From contig JAMOSR010000019.1 in NCBI GenBank assembly GCA_027062985.1, positions 1 to 49,650 of the forward strand: a stretch of 49,650 bases of DNA, given 5' to 3'. Positions 1 to 7,175 of this stretch are shown piece after piece (the stretch's first letter is position 1; every line of letters begins with the position of its first letter). The DNA comes from Nautiliaceae bacterium. Lineage in GTDB: Bacteria > Campylobacterota > Campylobacteria > Campylobacterales > Nautiliaceae. Below the pieces are notes generated by a model, which worked only from the letters and a program-made list of their open reading frames with translations, searched no databases and was not told where the DNA came from. The translations under genes and the position numbers were made by a program.

Positions 1-220
1 TTTCTTTCCCGTCAACGATTAAACTCTCATCAGTATAATCAACACTTGCCGGAAATCTTCCATGAACAGAATCAAATTTTAGCATATAAGCCAAATCTTC
101 CGGTGTTCCGCTTCCTCCGTTTGCTACGGTAATTTCTATATTTTCAGGTTTTGTCTGAACATAATGCCATAAAACCATTTTTCCTATTCTTCCAAGTCCG
201 TTTATTGCTACTTTTGCCAT
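1..220 (-). CDS. gapA: Glyceraldehyde-3-phosphate dehydrogenase, N-terminal part (runs off the window)
   Basis: The first 73 residues are present; the gene continues beyond base 1. The N-terminus carries the NAD-binding Rossmann motif INGLGRIGK, followed by LAYMLKFDSVHGRF, both typical of phosphorylating GAPDH. The enzyme interconverts glyceraldehyde-3-phosphate and 1,3-bisphosphoglycerate in the cytoplasm, and in an autotroph it would normally run toward gluconeogenesis (inference). The start is ATG at 218-220 on the minus strand, preceded by a GGGGAAA ribosome site and a TATAAT box. The catalytic cysteine region lies outside the window. Confidence 0.93.
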   Translation of the reverse strand, partial: MAKVAINGLGRIGKMVLWHYVQTKPENIEITVANGGSGTPEDLAYMLKFDSVHGRFPASVDYTDESLIVDGKE

Positions 221-243
221 TGTATTTCCCCTTTTTTTATAAA

Positions 244-249
244 ATTATA
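244..249 (-). promoter_or_regulatory. Probable -10 box of the gapA promoter
   Basis: The minus strand reads TATAAT here, 23 bases upstream of the gapA start codon. Upstream is T-rich without a clear -35 box, as is usual for sigma70 promoters in Campylobacterota. Confidence 0.45.
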
Positions 250-280
250 TCAAAAAAGAAAAAACAGATATAATAAGGAT

Positions 281-310
281 GTTTGACGACCAGGGCTGTT
301 TCATGCTGAA
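281..310. repeat. Degenerate end of the ACTGACTAAA repeat family
   Basis: This stretch contains AGGGCTGTTTCATGCTGAA. It resembles the reverse complement of the right end of the element at 49278-49395, which reads AGGGTTGTTTCATGCTAAA. The outer end here (TTTGACGACC) is a poor match to the ACTGACTAAA terminus, so it is probably a decayed fragment. Confidence 0.4.
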
Positions 311-322
311 AAAATGTAAATA

Positions 323-369
323 ATACCAATCCCCAAAATAAATCAAACATTTATTTTGGGGATTGGTAT
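323..369. repeat. Perfect 20-bp inverted repeat (ATACCAATCC family), upstream copy
   Basis: Bases 323-342 (ATACCAATCCCCAAAATAAA) are exactly complementary to 350-369, with a 7-base spacer. The same outer 10 bases, ATACCAATCC and GGATTGGTAT, bound a second element at 2741-2831. The two elements therefore bracket the twelve-heme cytochrome gene. It looks like a miniature transposable or extragenic palindromic element; a terminator role is less likely because no T-run follows. Confidence 0.75.
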
Positions 370-399
370 AATGAGATTGAATTTCTAAACTGAAAGTTG

Positions 400-410
400 T
401 ATAATATAAT
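400..410 (+). promoter_or_regulatory. Probable -10 region before the twelve-heme cytochrome gene
   Basis: The sequence TATAATATAAT holds two overlapping TATAAT boxes, 26-31 bases before the ATG at 436. It lies just downstream of the inverted repeat at 323-369. Confidence 0.5.
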
Positions 411-435
411 TTTAACTATTTTTAAAGGAGAAAAA

Positions 436-2700
436 ATGAAAAAGGCTTTGCTTATTTCTCTTGTGGCAGTTTATTCTCTGGCTGATTGTTTAAGTTGTCA
501 TAAAGGTATTGAAAATATTAAAGACCCAAATTCTCCTATGATGAAGCAAATTGCTGCTTTATCTAAAAGCATGGGAGATAAGAACAATTGCGTGTTTTGT
601 CATGGTGGAAATCCAAAAGCAACTACTGCAAAAGAGGCTCATGTTCCTCCCAAAAATCATCCTGGTGGTTTAAAAGTGTTCGCGCCTGACCCTGGTAGCA
701 GGTATGTAGTAAAAAATACTTGTGGAATGTGTCATATGGATACGGTTAAGAACTTGGAAAAATCGTTAATGACAACGGAAGCTGGAAAAATTCAAGGAAA
801 TTTAATCGCTTTTGGGGTGCAAAAAGAGAGAAAAGCGATGTATGGAAACTTTGATGTAAAAGATGATGATGGATTTACACCTGCTTGGGGTACTTGCACT
901 TATAAAGAGTATATGAAATATCTGACTAAAAAATATCCGGACAATTTCGTTAAAAAGTTAAAAGCCCTTCCAGAAGCAGCAAAAGATATTGATGATGTTA
1001 AAGGTAAATCAAAAGAAGAGTTAATAAAACTAGCGGCAATTGCATATACAAGAAGTGACTGTTTAAGATGTCATGTTGGCGTAAAAGGAAGACAAGGCAG
1101 AGGCGATTATAGAGGAATGGGGTGTAGTGCATGTCATATTCCGTATTCAAATGAAGGCATTTATGAGGGGAATGATCCTACAATCAGCAAAAAAGTTAAA
1201 GGTAAGTTGCTGGTCCATACAATGCAAGGAAGCAGAAAGAGTAAAGTGTATATTCCTTCAACAGGAAAAACTTATAGCGGAATTGATGTTGAAACATGTA
1301 ATTCTTGTCATAATAGAGGAAAGAGAATTGGTGTGTCGTATACAGGCCTTATGGAATCCGCATATATGTCGCCATTTCAAGAAGGAGGCAAATCTCAGCC
1401 TAAACTTCATGGAAAAAGGTATTTGCATATAGCTGCTGATGTTCATTATAAGGCCGGAATGACTTGTCAAGACTGTCATACTTCTATCGACATGCATGGA
1501 GATGGGAATATTCACGGCACGACATTAGCGCAAGTTGAGATTGAGTGTCAAGATTGTCATGGAACTCCTAATAAATATCCTTGGGAATTACCAATAGGAG
1601 CTGGAGAGAAAAGTTTTAATAAAGGTTATAAAAAAGCAAGAGGTGTTACTAAAAAATTACCAAATTGGATGAAATATGGAACTGTTTATAATCCTGAAGA
1701 CGGTTATATATTAACAGCTAGGGGAAATCCTTTTGGAAATGTAATTAAACGAGGAAATGATGTAATTGTCCATTTGGCAAACGGAAAAGATTTAAAAGTT
1801 CCAGTACTTAAAAATTTAGCACCTAATTTTAATGCAAAAGCAAGGGTGGCAATGGTGGATGTTGCGTCTCATATGAAAAAAATGGAGTGTTATTCTTGTC
1901 ATGCTACCTGGGCACCTCAATGTTATGGTTGTCATGTAAAAGTAGATATGAGAGATAAAAAGACTGACTGGCTTGCAAGTGCTCTACCGTTAAAAAATGG
2001 ATTGACTTGGGAGAGTATAAAAAAATATAAAAAACTTCAAGGAAAAGCTAAAGAGACAAGGAGTTATCTACGCTGGGAAGATCCAATCTTAGGAATTAAT
2101 GGAGAAGGAATGATTTCACCGATTATTCCTGGGTGTCAAGTAACATATACAATAATTGGACCAGATGGTAAGACAGTTACTCTTAACGTTCAAACAAAAG
2201 TAAAAGATAATGGAAATATCGTTGCAGCAACTGATATAGCACCTGCTCAACCGCATACAGTTCAAAAGGAGGCAAGAAGTTGCGAGAGCTGTCATACAAA
2301 TCCGAAAACTCTTGGATATGGAACTAATGATGGAGCTTTTTTAAATCACCAAAATCAAAATTTAGTTTTTGATATAAAAGATAAAGATGGAAATATTGCA
2401 GTAAAAAATGCAACAACTCAAATAGCTGCAATTCCTGGAATGAATTATGATTGGACTAAAGTTGTTGATAGAAATGGCAAACAACTTCAATTGGTCGGCT
2501 CTCACTGGCCTGATTCAAGACCTCTTGATAAAGAGATTAGAGATAAAATGGAAAAAACAGGAACTTGTCTTGGATGCCACTCTCAAATGAGAATAAAAGC
2601 TCTATGGCAAAAAGTTAATAAACATCCTGGTATATTAACTAATAAAGACCATCAAGAAGTTATGAAAAAAGCCTTAAAAGCGTTGGCAAAAGAAAAATAA
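436..2700 (+). CDS. Secreted twelve-heme c-type cytochrome, function unknown
   Basis: The 754-residue protein has an N-terminal signal peptide (MKKALLISLVAVYSLA) and twelve CXXCH heme sites near residues 18, 52, 96, 209, 230, 288, 344, 371, 485, 496, 616 and 711. It should be a periplasmic or outer-surface electron-transfer protein or reductase. Two non-heme cysteines (about 154 and 567) could bind metal or form a disulfide. Paired motifs such as ECQDCHGTP and CHATWAPQCYGCH suggest a defined family, but I do not recognise its substrate. It lacks the CX15CH site of MccA sulfite reductase and is much larger than NrfA or Hao. The ATG at 436 is chosen over an upstream in-frame codon at 397 because AAAGGAG precedes it and the signal peptide starts there. 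The gene stands alone between two inverted-repeat elements, which hints at separate acquisition. Confidence 0.85.
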   Translation: MKKALLISLVAVYSLADCLSCHKGIENIKDPNSPMMKQIAALSKSMGDKNNCVFCHGGNPKATTAKEAHVPPKNHPGGLKVFAPDPGSRYVVKNTCGMCHMDTVKNLEKSLMTTEAGKIQGNLIAFGVQKERKAMYGNFDVKDDDGFTPAWGTCTYKEYMKYLTKKYPDNFVKKLKALPEAAKDIDDVKGKSKEELIKLAAIAYTRSDCLRCHVGVKGRQGRGDYRGMGCSACHIPYSNEGIYEGNDPTISKKVKGKLLVHTMQGSRKSKVYIPSTGKTYSGIDVETCNSCHNRGKRIGVSYTGLMESAYMSPFQEGGKSQPKLHGKRYLHIAADVHYKAGMTCQDCHTSIDMHGDGNIHGTTLAQVEIECQDCHGTPNKYPWELPIGAGEKSFNKGYKKARGVTKKLPNWMKYGTVYNPEDGYILTARGNPFGNVIKRGNDVIVHLANGKDLKVPVLKNLAPNFNAKARVAMVDVASHMKKMECYSCHATWAPQCYGCHVKVDMRDKKTDWLASALPLKNGLTWESIKKYKKLQGKAKETRSYLRWEDPILGINGEGMISPIIPGCQVTYTIIGPDGKTVTLNVQTKVKDNGNIVAATDIAPAQPHTVQKEARSCESCHTNPKTLGYGTNDGAFLNHQNQNLVFDIKDKDGNIAVKNATTQIAAIPGMNYDWTKVVDRNGKQLQLVGSHWPDSRPLDKEIRDKMEKTGTCLGCHSQMRIKALWQKVNKHPGILTNKDHQEVMKKALKALAKEK

Positions 2701-2721
2701 CTCTTTTTCTTCTTTTGCCAA
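2683..2721 (+). terminator. Possible 3' hairpin of the twelve-heme cytochrome gene
   Basis: TTGGCAAAAGAA at 2683-2694 pairs perfectly with TTCTTTTGCCAA at 2710-2721, overlapping the stop codon. The following tail is only weakly T-rich, so it may be an RNA-stabilising hairpin rather than an intrinsic terminator. Confidence 0.45.
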
Positions 2722-2740
2722 TTTGAAAAAATATATGATT

Positions 2741-2831
2741 ATACCAATCCCAATTTTAAAGTTTGTGCACCATTTCTTTTTCCTGTTTTTCCATTAAAAA
2801 TAGATGTTTTATTTGTTTTGAGGATTGGTAT
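2741..2831. repeat. ATACCAATCC-family inverted-repeat element, downstream copy
   Basis: ATACCAATCC at 2741-2750 and GGATTGGTAT at 2822-2831 form 10-bp terminal inverted repeats around a 71-base AT-rich core with no coding potential. The ends are the same as those of the element at 323-369 on the other side of the cytochrome gene. Confidence 0.65.
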
Positions 2832-2857
2832 AATTTGTAAAAAAAAATAAATTATAG

Positions 2858-2863
2858 TATAAT
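2858..2863 (+). promoter_or_regulatory. Probable -10 box of the rpsF-ssb-rpsR promoter
   Basis: TATAAT lies 77 bases before the rpsF start, after a long A/T-rich tract. It implies a leader of about 70 bases. Confidence 0.5.
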
Positions 2864-2869
2864 ATCGCC

Positions 2870-2939
2870 TCAAAATTAAAAAACGCCTCCTTGCTCCAAG
2901 CAAATGGACACTGGGGCTAAAAAGCCAAAAGGAGATTTA
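2870..2939 (+). promoter_or_regulatory. Structured 5' leader of rpsF that can mask the ribosome site
   Basis: CTCCTT at 2887-2892 is the exact complement of the Shine-Dalgarno run AAGGAG at 2929-2934. Between them are two small hairpins, TGCT-CCA-AGCA and GGCT-AAAA-AGCC. Leaders before rpsF are known in many bacteria to bind the S6:S18 complex for autoregulation. That this one does so is inference; I could not place the known CCG bulge motif. Confidence 0.4.
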
Positions 2940-3275
2940 ATGAGCTTAAGACATTACGAAACGATGATTATCGTAAAGCCGACTCTTACAGATGAAGAAA
3001 AAGCGGCAATTATCGAAAACGTTAAAAAAATCATTACTGATTTTAAAGGTGAAGTGGTAGCGGTAGATAATATAGGTGTTAGAGAATTGGCTTATCCTAT
3101 TCAAAAGTTTGAAAGAGGACATTATTATATAGTTTATTATAAAGCGCCAGCCGAGGCTGTACTTGAACTTGAAAGACAACTTAGATATAACGAAGATGTA
3201 CTTAGATTTATGACAGTTAAATACGAAACCAAAAGAGATATTAAACGCTGGGAAGAGATGGCGAAAAATGTTTAA
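2940..3275 (+). CDS. rpsF: 30S ribosomal protein S6
   Basis: The 111-residue protein begins MSLRHYETMIIVKP and contains the S6 core IQKFERGHYYIVYYKAP, at the normal family length. S6 binds 16S rRNA together with S18 on the platform of the small subunit. ATG at 2940 follows GGAGATTTA; an in-frame ATG at 2904 lies in the structured leader and is rejected. It overlaps ssb by 8 bases and heads the conserved rpsF-ssb-rpsR operon. Confidence 0.96.
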   Translation: MSLRHYETMIIVKPTLTDEEKAAIIENVKKIITDFKGEVVAVDNIGVRELAYPIQKFERGHYYIVYYKAPAEAVLELERQLRYNEDVLRFMTVKYETKRDIKRWEEMAKNV

Positions 3276-3738
3276 CAAAGTTATTCTCATCGGTAATTTA
3301 ACCCGCGACGTGGAGCTTAGATACACTCCAAACGGGACTGCTATTGCTAAGTTCGGACTTGCGACAAACAGAACATATAAAGACAATTTAACCGGTGAGA
3401 ATAAGCAAGAGGTAATGTTTATAGATATTACTGTTTTTGGCAGAAGTGCTGAAATTGCCAATCAATATCTGGCAAAGGGAAGAAGAGTTTTAATAGAAGG
3501 GAGACTTGTATTCGACCAGTGGGTTGACCAAAGCGGACAAAAACGCTCAAAACATTCTGTGGTAGCTGAAAAAGTTCAGTTTATGGATTCAAAATCCAGC
3601 GTGGGAGAGAGCGGATATAATGCCGGTGGATATACAAACCCTTCTCAGCCGGCTCCTAAGCCTCAGATGCAACAACCGACACAACAAAATAACAATGTGC
3701 CTTCAATCGATATCGATGAAGATGAAATACCATTTTAA
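3268..3738 (+). CDS. ssb: Single-stranded DNA-binding protein
   Basis: The 156-residue protein has an N-terminal OB fold (MFNKVILIGNLTRDVELRY, then EVMFIDITVFGRSAE), a Pro/Gln/Asn-rich linker, and the acidic tip DIDEDEIPF that recruits replication and repair partners. It coats single-stranded DNA during replication, repair and recombination. It sits between the S6 and S18 genes, overlapping rpsF. Confidence 0.97.
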   Translation: MFNKVILIGNLTRDVELRYTPNGTAIAKFGLATNRTYKDNLTGENKQEVMFIDITVFGRSAEIANQYLAKGRRVLIEGRLVFDQWVDQSGQKRSKHSVVAEKVQFMDSKSSVGESGYNAGGYTNPSQPAPKPQMQQPTQQNNNVPSIDIDEDEIPF

Positions 3739-3748
3739 AGGATAAAAT

Positions 3749-4030
3749 ATGGCAGCTGATCCAAAGAAAAAATACGGAAAAAAAAGATGTAAATATTGCG
3801 AAATGAAAGTTGATTACATCGGATATAAAGATTTAGACTTAATTAAATACTCACTATCTGAGAGATATAAAATTATGCCAAGAAGATTAACCGGTACTTG
3901 TAAAAAACATCAGGATATGGTTCAAAAAGCAATTAAAAGAGCAAGACAAGTGGCTCTTATTCCTTACGTTGTAGATAGAAAAAGAGTTATTGAAAATCCT
4001 TTTGACCTTATTAAGCCACTTAAAGGGTAA
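3749..4030 (+). CDS. rpsR: 30S ribosomal protein S18
   Basis: The 93-residue protein shows the S18 core [20 protein letters not shown] segment and [22 protein letters not shown]. It keeps cysteines near residues 14, 17 and about 52, suggesting the zinc-binding form. It binds 16S rRNA as a partner of S6. It is the last gene of the rpsF-ssb-rpsR operon, and alr follows after 6 bases. Confidence 0.96.
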   Translation: MAADPKKKYGKKRCKYCEMKVDYIGYKDLDLIKYSLSERYKIMPRRLTGTCKKHQDMVQKAIKRARQVALIPYVVDRKRVIENPFDLIKPLKG

Positions 4031-4036
4031 TCCCTT

Positions 4037-5053
4037 GTGGCTACTATCTATTTAAATAAACAAAATCTTTTCTCAAACCTCGATAAAATTTCCAAAATAA
4101 ATCCCAATATATTAGCGGTTATTAAAGATAATGCATACGGTCATGGTATATTTAGTATTTCTAAACTTTTAAGAGAGTATGGCATAAGAAAAGTTTGTGT
4201 GAGAAATATAGATGAAGCCAATCTGGTTAGGGAATTTGAAGAAATTTTAATTTTTAACCCTCCTACAAACAGAAATGCCATAAATTTTTCTTATGCTATA
4301 AACTCCCTTTCTCAGCTAAAAAAAAACAGACACCCCTATATTCATTTAAAAATTGATACGGGATTTAGAAGAAACGGGATTTTAGAAGAGGAGTTGGATG
4401 AAACGCTTGAAATTATAAGGCAAAGAAAGTTTGAACTTAGAGGCGTTTTTTCTCATTTTTGCTGTGCGGATGAATTTGGTTGCGATACGTTTATACAATA
4501 TGATAAATTTTTAAAAATTAAAGAAAAAATAGAAAAATTTTGCAAAAAATATAATATAAAATGTCCGTATTTTCATATAGCCAATTCCGCTGCCTTATCT
4601 AAACTGCCTGATACGTTAGATTTTGTGCGTCCGGGAATTGCAATTTACGGAGGAATAGATGGGTATGAGCCTGTTATGAGTTTAGAAGCAGACGTAGTCA
4701 GCGTAAGAGAACTCGACGCGAAAGAAGGCTGCGGATATAATAAAACGTTTATGAGTGAAAAGAAAATTAAAATATCCACAATAGACGTAGGTTACGCCGA
4801 TGGTATTCCTTATTTTACAAACGGGTGTAAATTAAAAGACACAGAAGCTCTTGGAAAAATTTCTATGGATTATATGATTGTTAAAGGAGAGTTTAAAAAA
4901 ATAGTGGTATTTGATGATATAAAGGAATTTGTAAAAAATTTCGATACGATAACATATGATATTTTAGTAAAAATGTCTCCTAGGATAAAAAGGAAAATAA
5001 TTGAAAGCGATAACGGTAACTCAGTTAAACAATCAGATAAAATCCATTCTTGA
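4037..5053 (+). CDS. alr: Alanine racemase
   Basis: This pyridoxal-phosphate enzyme interconverts L- and D-alanine for peptidoglycan synthesis. The PLP-binding lysine is in AVIKDNAYGHG (about Lys30). Also present are HLKIDTGFRRNG, HIANSAAL, VRPGIAIYG and the CGYNKTF segment that carries the second catalytic base. At 338 residues it is slightly shorter than most Alr proteins. The start is GTG at 4037. The last 53 bases overlap xseA, so the C-terminal tail after RIKRKII is probably non-essential. Confidence 0.92.
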   Translation: MATIYLNKQNLFSNLDKISKINPNILAVIKDNAYGHGIFSISKLLREYGIRKVCVRNIDEANLVREFEEILIFNPPTNRNAINFSYAINSLSQLKKNRHPYIHLKIDTGFRRNGILEEELDETLEIIRQRKFELRGVFSHFCCADEFGCDTFIQYDKFLKIKEKIEKFCKKYNIKCPYFHIANSAALSKLPDTLDFVRPGIAIYGGIDGYEPVMSLEADVVSVRELDAKEGCGYNKTFMSEKKIKISTIDVGYADGIPYFTNGCKLKDTEALGKISMDYMIVKGEFKKIVVFDDIKEFVKNFDTITYDILVKMSPRIKRKIIESDNGNSVKQSDKIHS

Positions 5054-6335
5054 ATCTCATTTTGAAATAGTGTTGGTTCAGGGAGAAGTAAGTAAAGTGG
5101 TTTATCATTCTTCCGGTCATCTTTATTTTACTTTAAAAGACGAGAAATCTTCTATCAACTGCGCTATGTGGAGAAGCAATCTTTCACGTATGAAATTCAG
5201 ATTAAAAGAAGGGGATAATGTTTATGTTTACGGGGCCGTTAATTTGTATGTTCCAAGAGGTGAGTATAAAATTATAGCCCAGGAAATAGAACCCGTAGGG
5301 GTAGGGGCTTTGCAACTTGCTTTTGAGAGACTTAAAGAAGAGCTAAAGGCTCTTGGATATTTTGATGAAGATAAAAAAAAGCCTCTCCCGAAATTTCCAA
5401 AAAGAATAGCAATTATTACTTCTTCAACTGCCGCGGCTTTGCAGGATATGCTCAGAATTGCCAAAAAAAGATGGCTTTTGAGCGAATTTTATCTTTTTAA
5501 TACGCTGGTACAAGGAGATGGCGCGGCGGAAGATATAGCGAAAAATATAAAAAAAGCTGACGAATACCGGTTTGATGACGGAAAAGGGTTTGATTTAATT
5601 ATTGTGGGAAGAGGCGGAGGAAGCAAAGAGGATTTATGGGCTTTTAATGAAAGGGTGGTAGCTGACGCTATATTTAAGGCTAAGACACCAATAATTTCTG
5701 CCGTAGGTCATGAAATTGATTATTTGATAAGCGATTTTGTGGCGGATAAAAGGGCTGCGACTCCTAGTAATGCTATAGAAATTGCCCTTCCCGATAAAAA
5801 TGAGATGTTGTTGACAATTGACGATATGATAAATACCTTTAAAATGAAAGTTTCTTATATTTTGCAAAAAAAAGAAAGGACTCTTTTACATCTTAAAGAG
5901 ATATACGAAGCAAATTCAATTTCTAAAAAGCTGGATGAGAGGTTAAGGGAAATTTATGTGTTAAAAGAAAAATTTCAATTTTCTCTTAACAGGGTTATTT
6001 TAAATAAAGAACATAAAATAGAAAAATTAAAAGCCTCTTTTGAAATTTCTTCCCCTAAAAAAAGAATAGAAAAATTCGAAGAAGAAATAAAAACCTTAAA
6101 TAAAAGATATAATAACAAATTAAAAGAAATTATTGATTATAAGGAAATGGGTATAAAAAATCTATTAGACGTTTTTAAATCTCTAAGTCCTAAAAAAAGA
6201 GAAAAATCCGGTTTTGCCGAAATTGTTAAAAACGGCAAAAGAATATCTTTAAATAAGATAAAAAAAGACGATATTTTCTTTATACAGGATACTTCCAATA
6301 AAATAAAAGTAAAAGCCCTTGAAAGGAAAGAGTAA
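5001..6335 (+). CDS. xseA: Exodeoxyribonuclease VII large subunit
   Basis: The 444-residue protein has an N-terminal OB domain ([30 protein letters not shown]) and the catalytic region with [32 protein letters not shown] and [24 protein letters not shown], then a long coiled coil. With XseB it degrades single-stranded DNA to oligonucleotides. The start is TTG at 5001 after AAAAAGGAAAATAA, giving a 53-base overlap with alr. No xseB is visible nearby. Confidence 0.93.
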   Translation: MKAITVTQLNNQIKSILESHFEIVLVQGEVSKVVYHSSGHLYFTLKDEKSSINCAMWRSNLSRMKFRLKEGDNVYVYGAVNLYVPRGEYKIIAQEIEPVGVGALQLAFERLKEELKALGYFDEDKKKPLPKFPKRIAIITSSTAAALQDMLRIAKKRWLLSEFYLFNTLVQGDGAAEDIAKNIKKADEYRFDDGKGFDLIIVGRGGGSKEDLWAFNERVVADAIFKAKTPIISAVGHEIDYLISDFVADKRAATPSNAIEIALPDKNEMLLTIDDMINTFKMKVSYILQKKERTLLHLKEIYEANSISKKLDERLREIYVLKEKFQFSLNRVILNKEHKIEKLKASFEISSPKKRIEKFEEEIKTLNKRYNNKLKEIIDYKEMGIKNLLDVFKSLSPKKREKSGFAEIVKNGKRISLNKIKKDDIFFIQDTSNKIKVKALERKE

Positions 6336-7129
6336 TGTTTTGTAAAAAATATATAGAAGAAATCGAAAAATTAAAGCAGCAGCTTAACGAGTGTCACGCT
6401 CAAAATGAGGAGTTAAAAAAAGAAAACGATTCTTTAAGAGGAGAAATTTTTAATTTAAAAAATGAGATAGAACGTTTAAAATCTGAGACTAAAAACGAAA
6501 ATTCTCAAGAAGAAGGACCTTGTATTGTTGAGTCTATAACCCAGGACAGTGATGAAATAGTGTATGAGGTAAAAAAACTTGAAGATTTAAAAAATTCCAT
6601 TAAAGATTTAATTAAAGAATTAAAAAATACTTTTAATTTATTAAATAAAGAAATAGATAAAATAGTCCATTTTACAGATACTACAAATGAAAGTTTTAAT
6701 CAATTAGATAATTCCATAGAGCAGATAAACAGTGTTATACAGCTTATTAAGGATATATCAGAACAGACTAATCTTCTGGCGTTAAACGCTGCAATAGAAG
6801 CTGCAAGAGCGGGAGAACATGGAAGAGGTTTTGCTGTTGTCGCCGATGAGGTAAGAAAACTTGCCGAAAGAACCCAGGAAGCCACAAAAGAAGTTGAAAC
6901 CACTATCAATCTTTTAAAACAAAGCAGCAGTTCAATTACCGGTGAGAGTAAAACATTAGTTAAGATTACCAACCATATGTATGAACTTATGAAACAGTTT
7001 AAAGAAATTTTTGAGAAACTTTATCAAGTTGATATTCAATCCGTAGAAAAATTTAAAGAAGTCGTTAAAAAAATAGAAGATTTAAACAGAAGATTAAAAG
7101 AAGCTATTGAAACTCTTCATAAAAAATAA
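6335..7129 (+). CDS. Soluble methyl-accepting chemotaxis-type protein
   Basis: The 264-residue protein has no membrane segment. Residues about 5-55 form a coiled coil. The conserved chemoreceptor tip, containing [20 protein letters not shown] and [17 protein letters not shown], sits near residues 145-190. The tip binds CheA and CheW, so the protein may act as a cytoplasmic receptor or array component. No ligand-binding domain, PAS, or CZB zinc domain is visible, so the signal is unknown. The start overlaps the xseA stop by one base, and flgL follows. Confidence 0.85.
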   Translation: MFCKKYIEEIEKLKQQLNECHAQNEELKKENDSLRGEIFNLKNEIERLKSETKNENSQEEGPCIVESITQDSDEIVYEVKKLEDLKNSIKDLIKELKNTFNLLNKEIDKIVHFTDTTNESFNQLDNSIEQINSVIQLIKDISEQTNLLALNAAIEAARAGEHGRGFAVVADEVRKLAERTQEATKEVETTINLLKQSSSSITGESKTLVKITNHMYELMKQFKEIFEKLYQVDIQSVEKFKEVVKKIEDLNRRLKEAIETLHKK

Positions 7130-7143
7130 GGAATAATTTTTGC
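7130..7143 (+). promoter_or_regulatory. Sigma54-type promoter before flgL
   Basis: The sequence GGAATAATTTTTGC has GG and GC separated by exactly ten bases, and GC lies in TTTGCTT. This fits the -24/-12 pattern of RpoN promoters that drive middle and late flagellar genes in Campylobacter and Helicobacter. It would start transcription near 7155, 20 bases before the flgL ATG. Confidence 0.6.
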
Positions 7144-7175
7144 TTGGCTTAAAAAAGCCCTTTTAAAGGTTTAGA

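Noticed and set aside
323..369. CRISPR repeat or rho-independent terminator
   Set aside because: Only one palindromic unit is present without spacers, it is AT-rich with no T-run, and the same ends recur around a different core at 2741-2831.
436..2700. MccA-type copper sulfite reductase or NrfA
   Set aside because: There are twelve CXXCH motifs, no CX15CH heme site and no CXXCK site. Length and motif spacing do not fit either family.
2904..2940. Upstream ATG at 2904 as the rpsF start
   Set aside because: It sits in the structured leader, lacks a ribosome site, and would add twelve residues not typical of S6; the ATG at 2940 follows GGAG.
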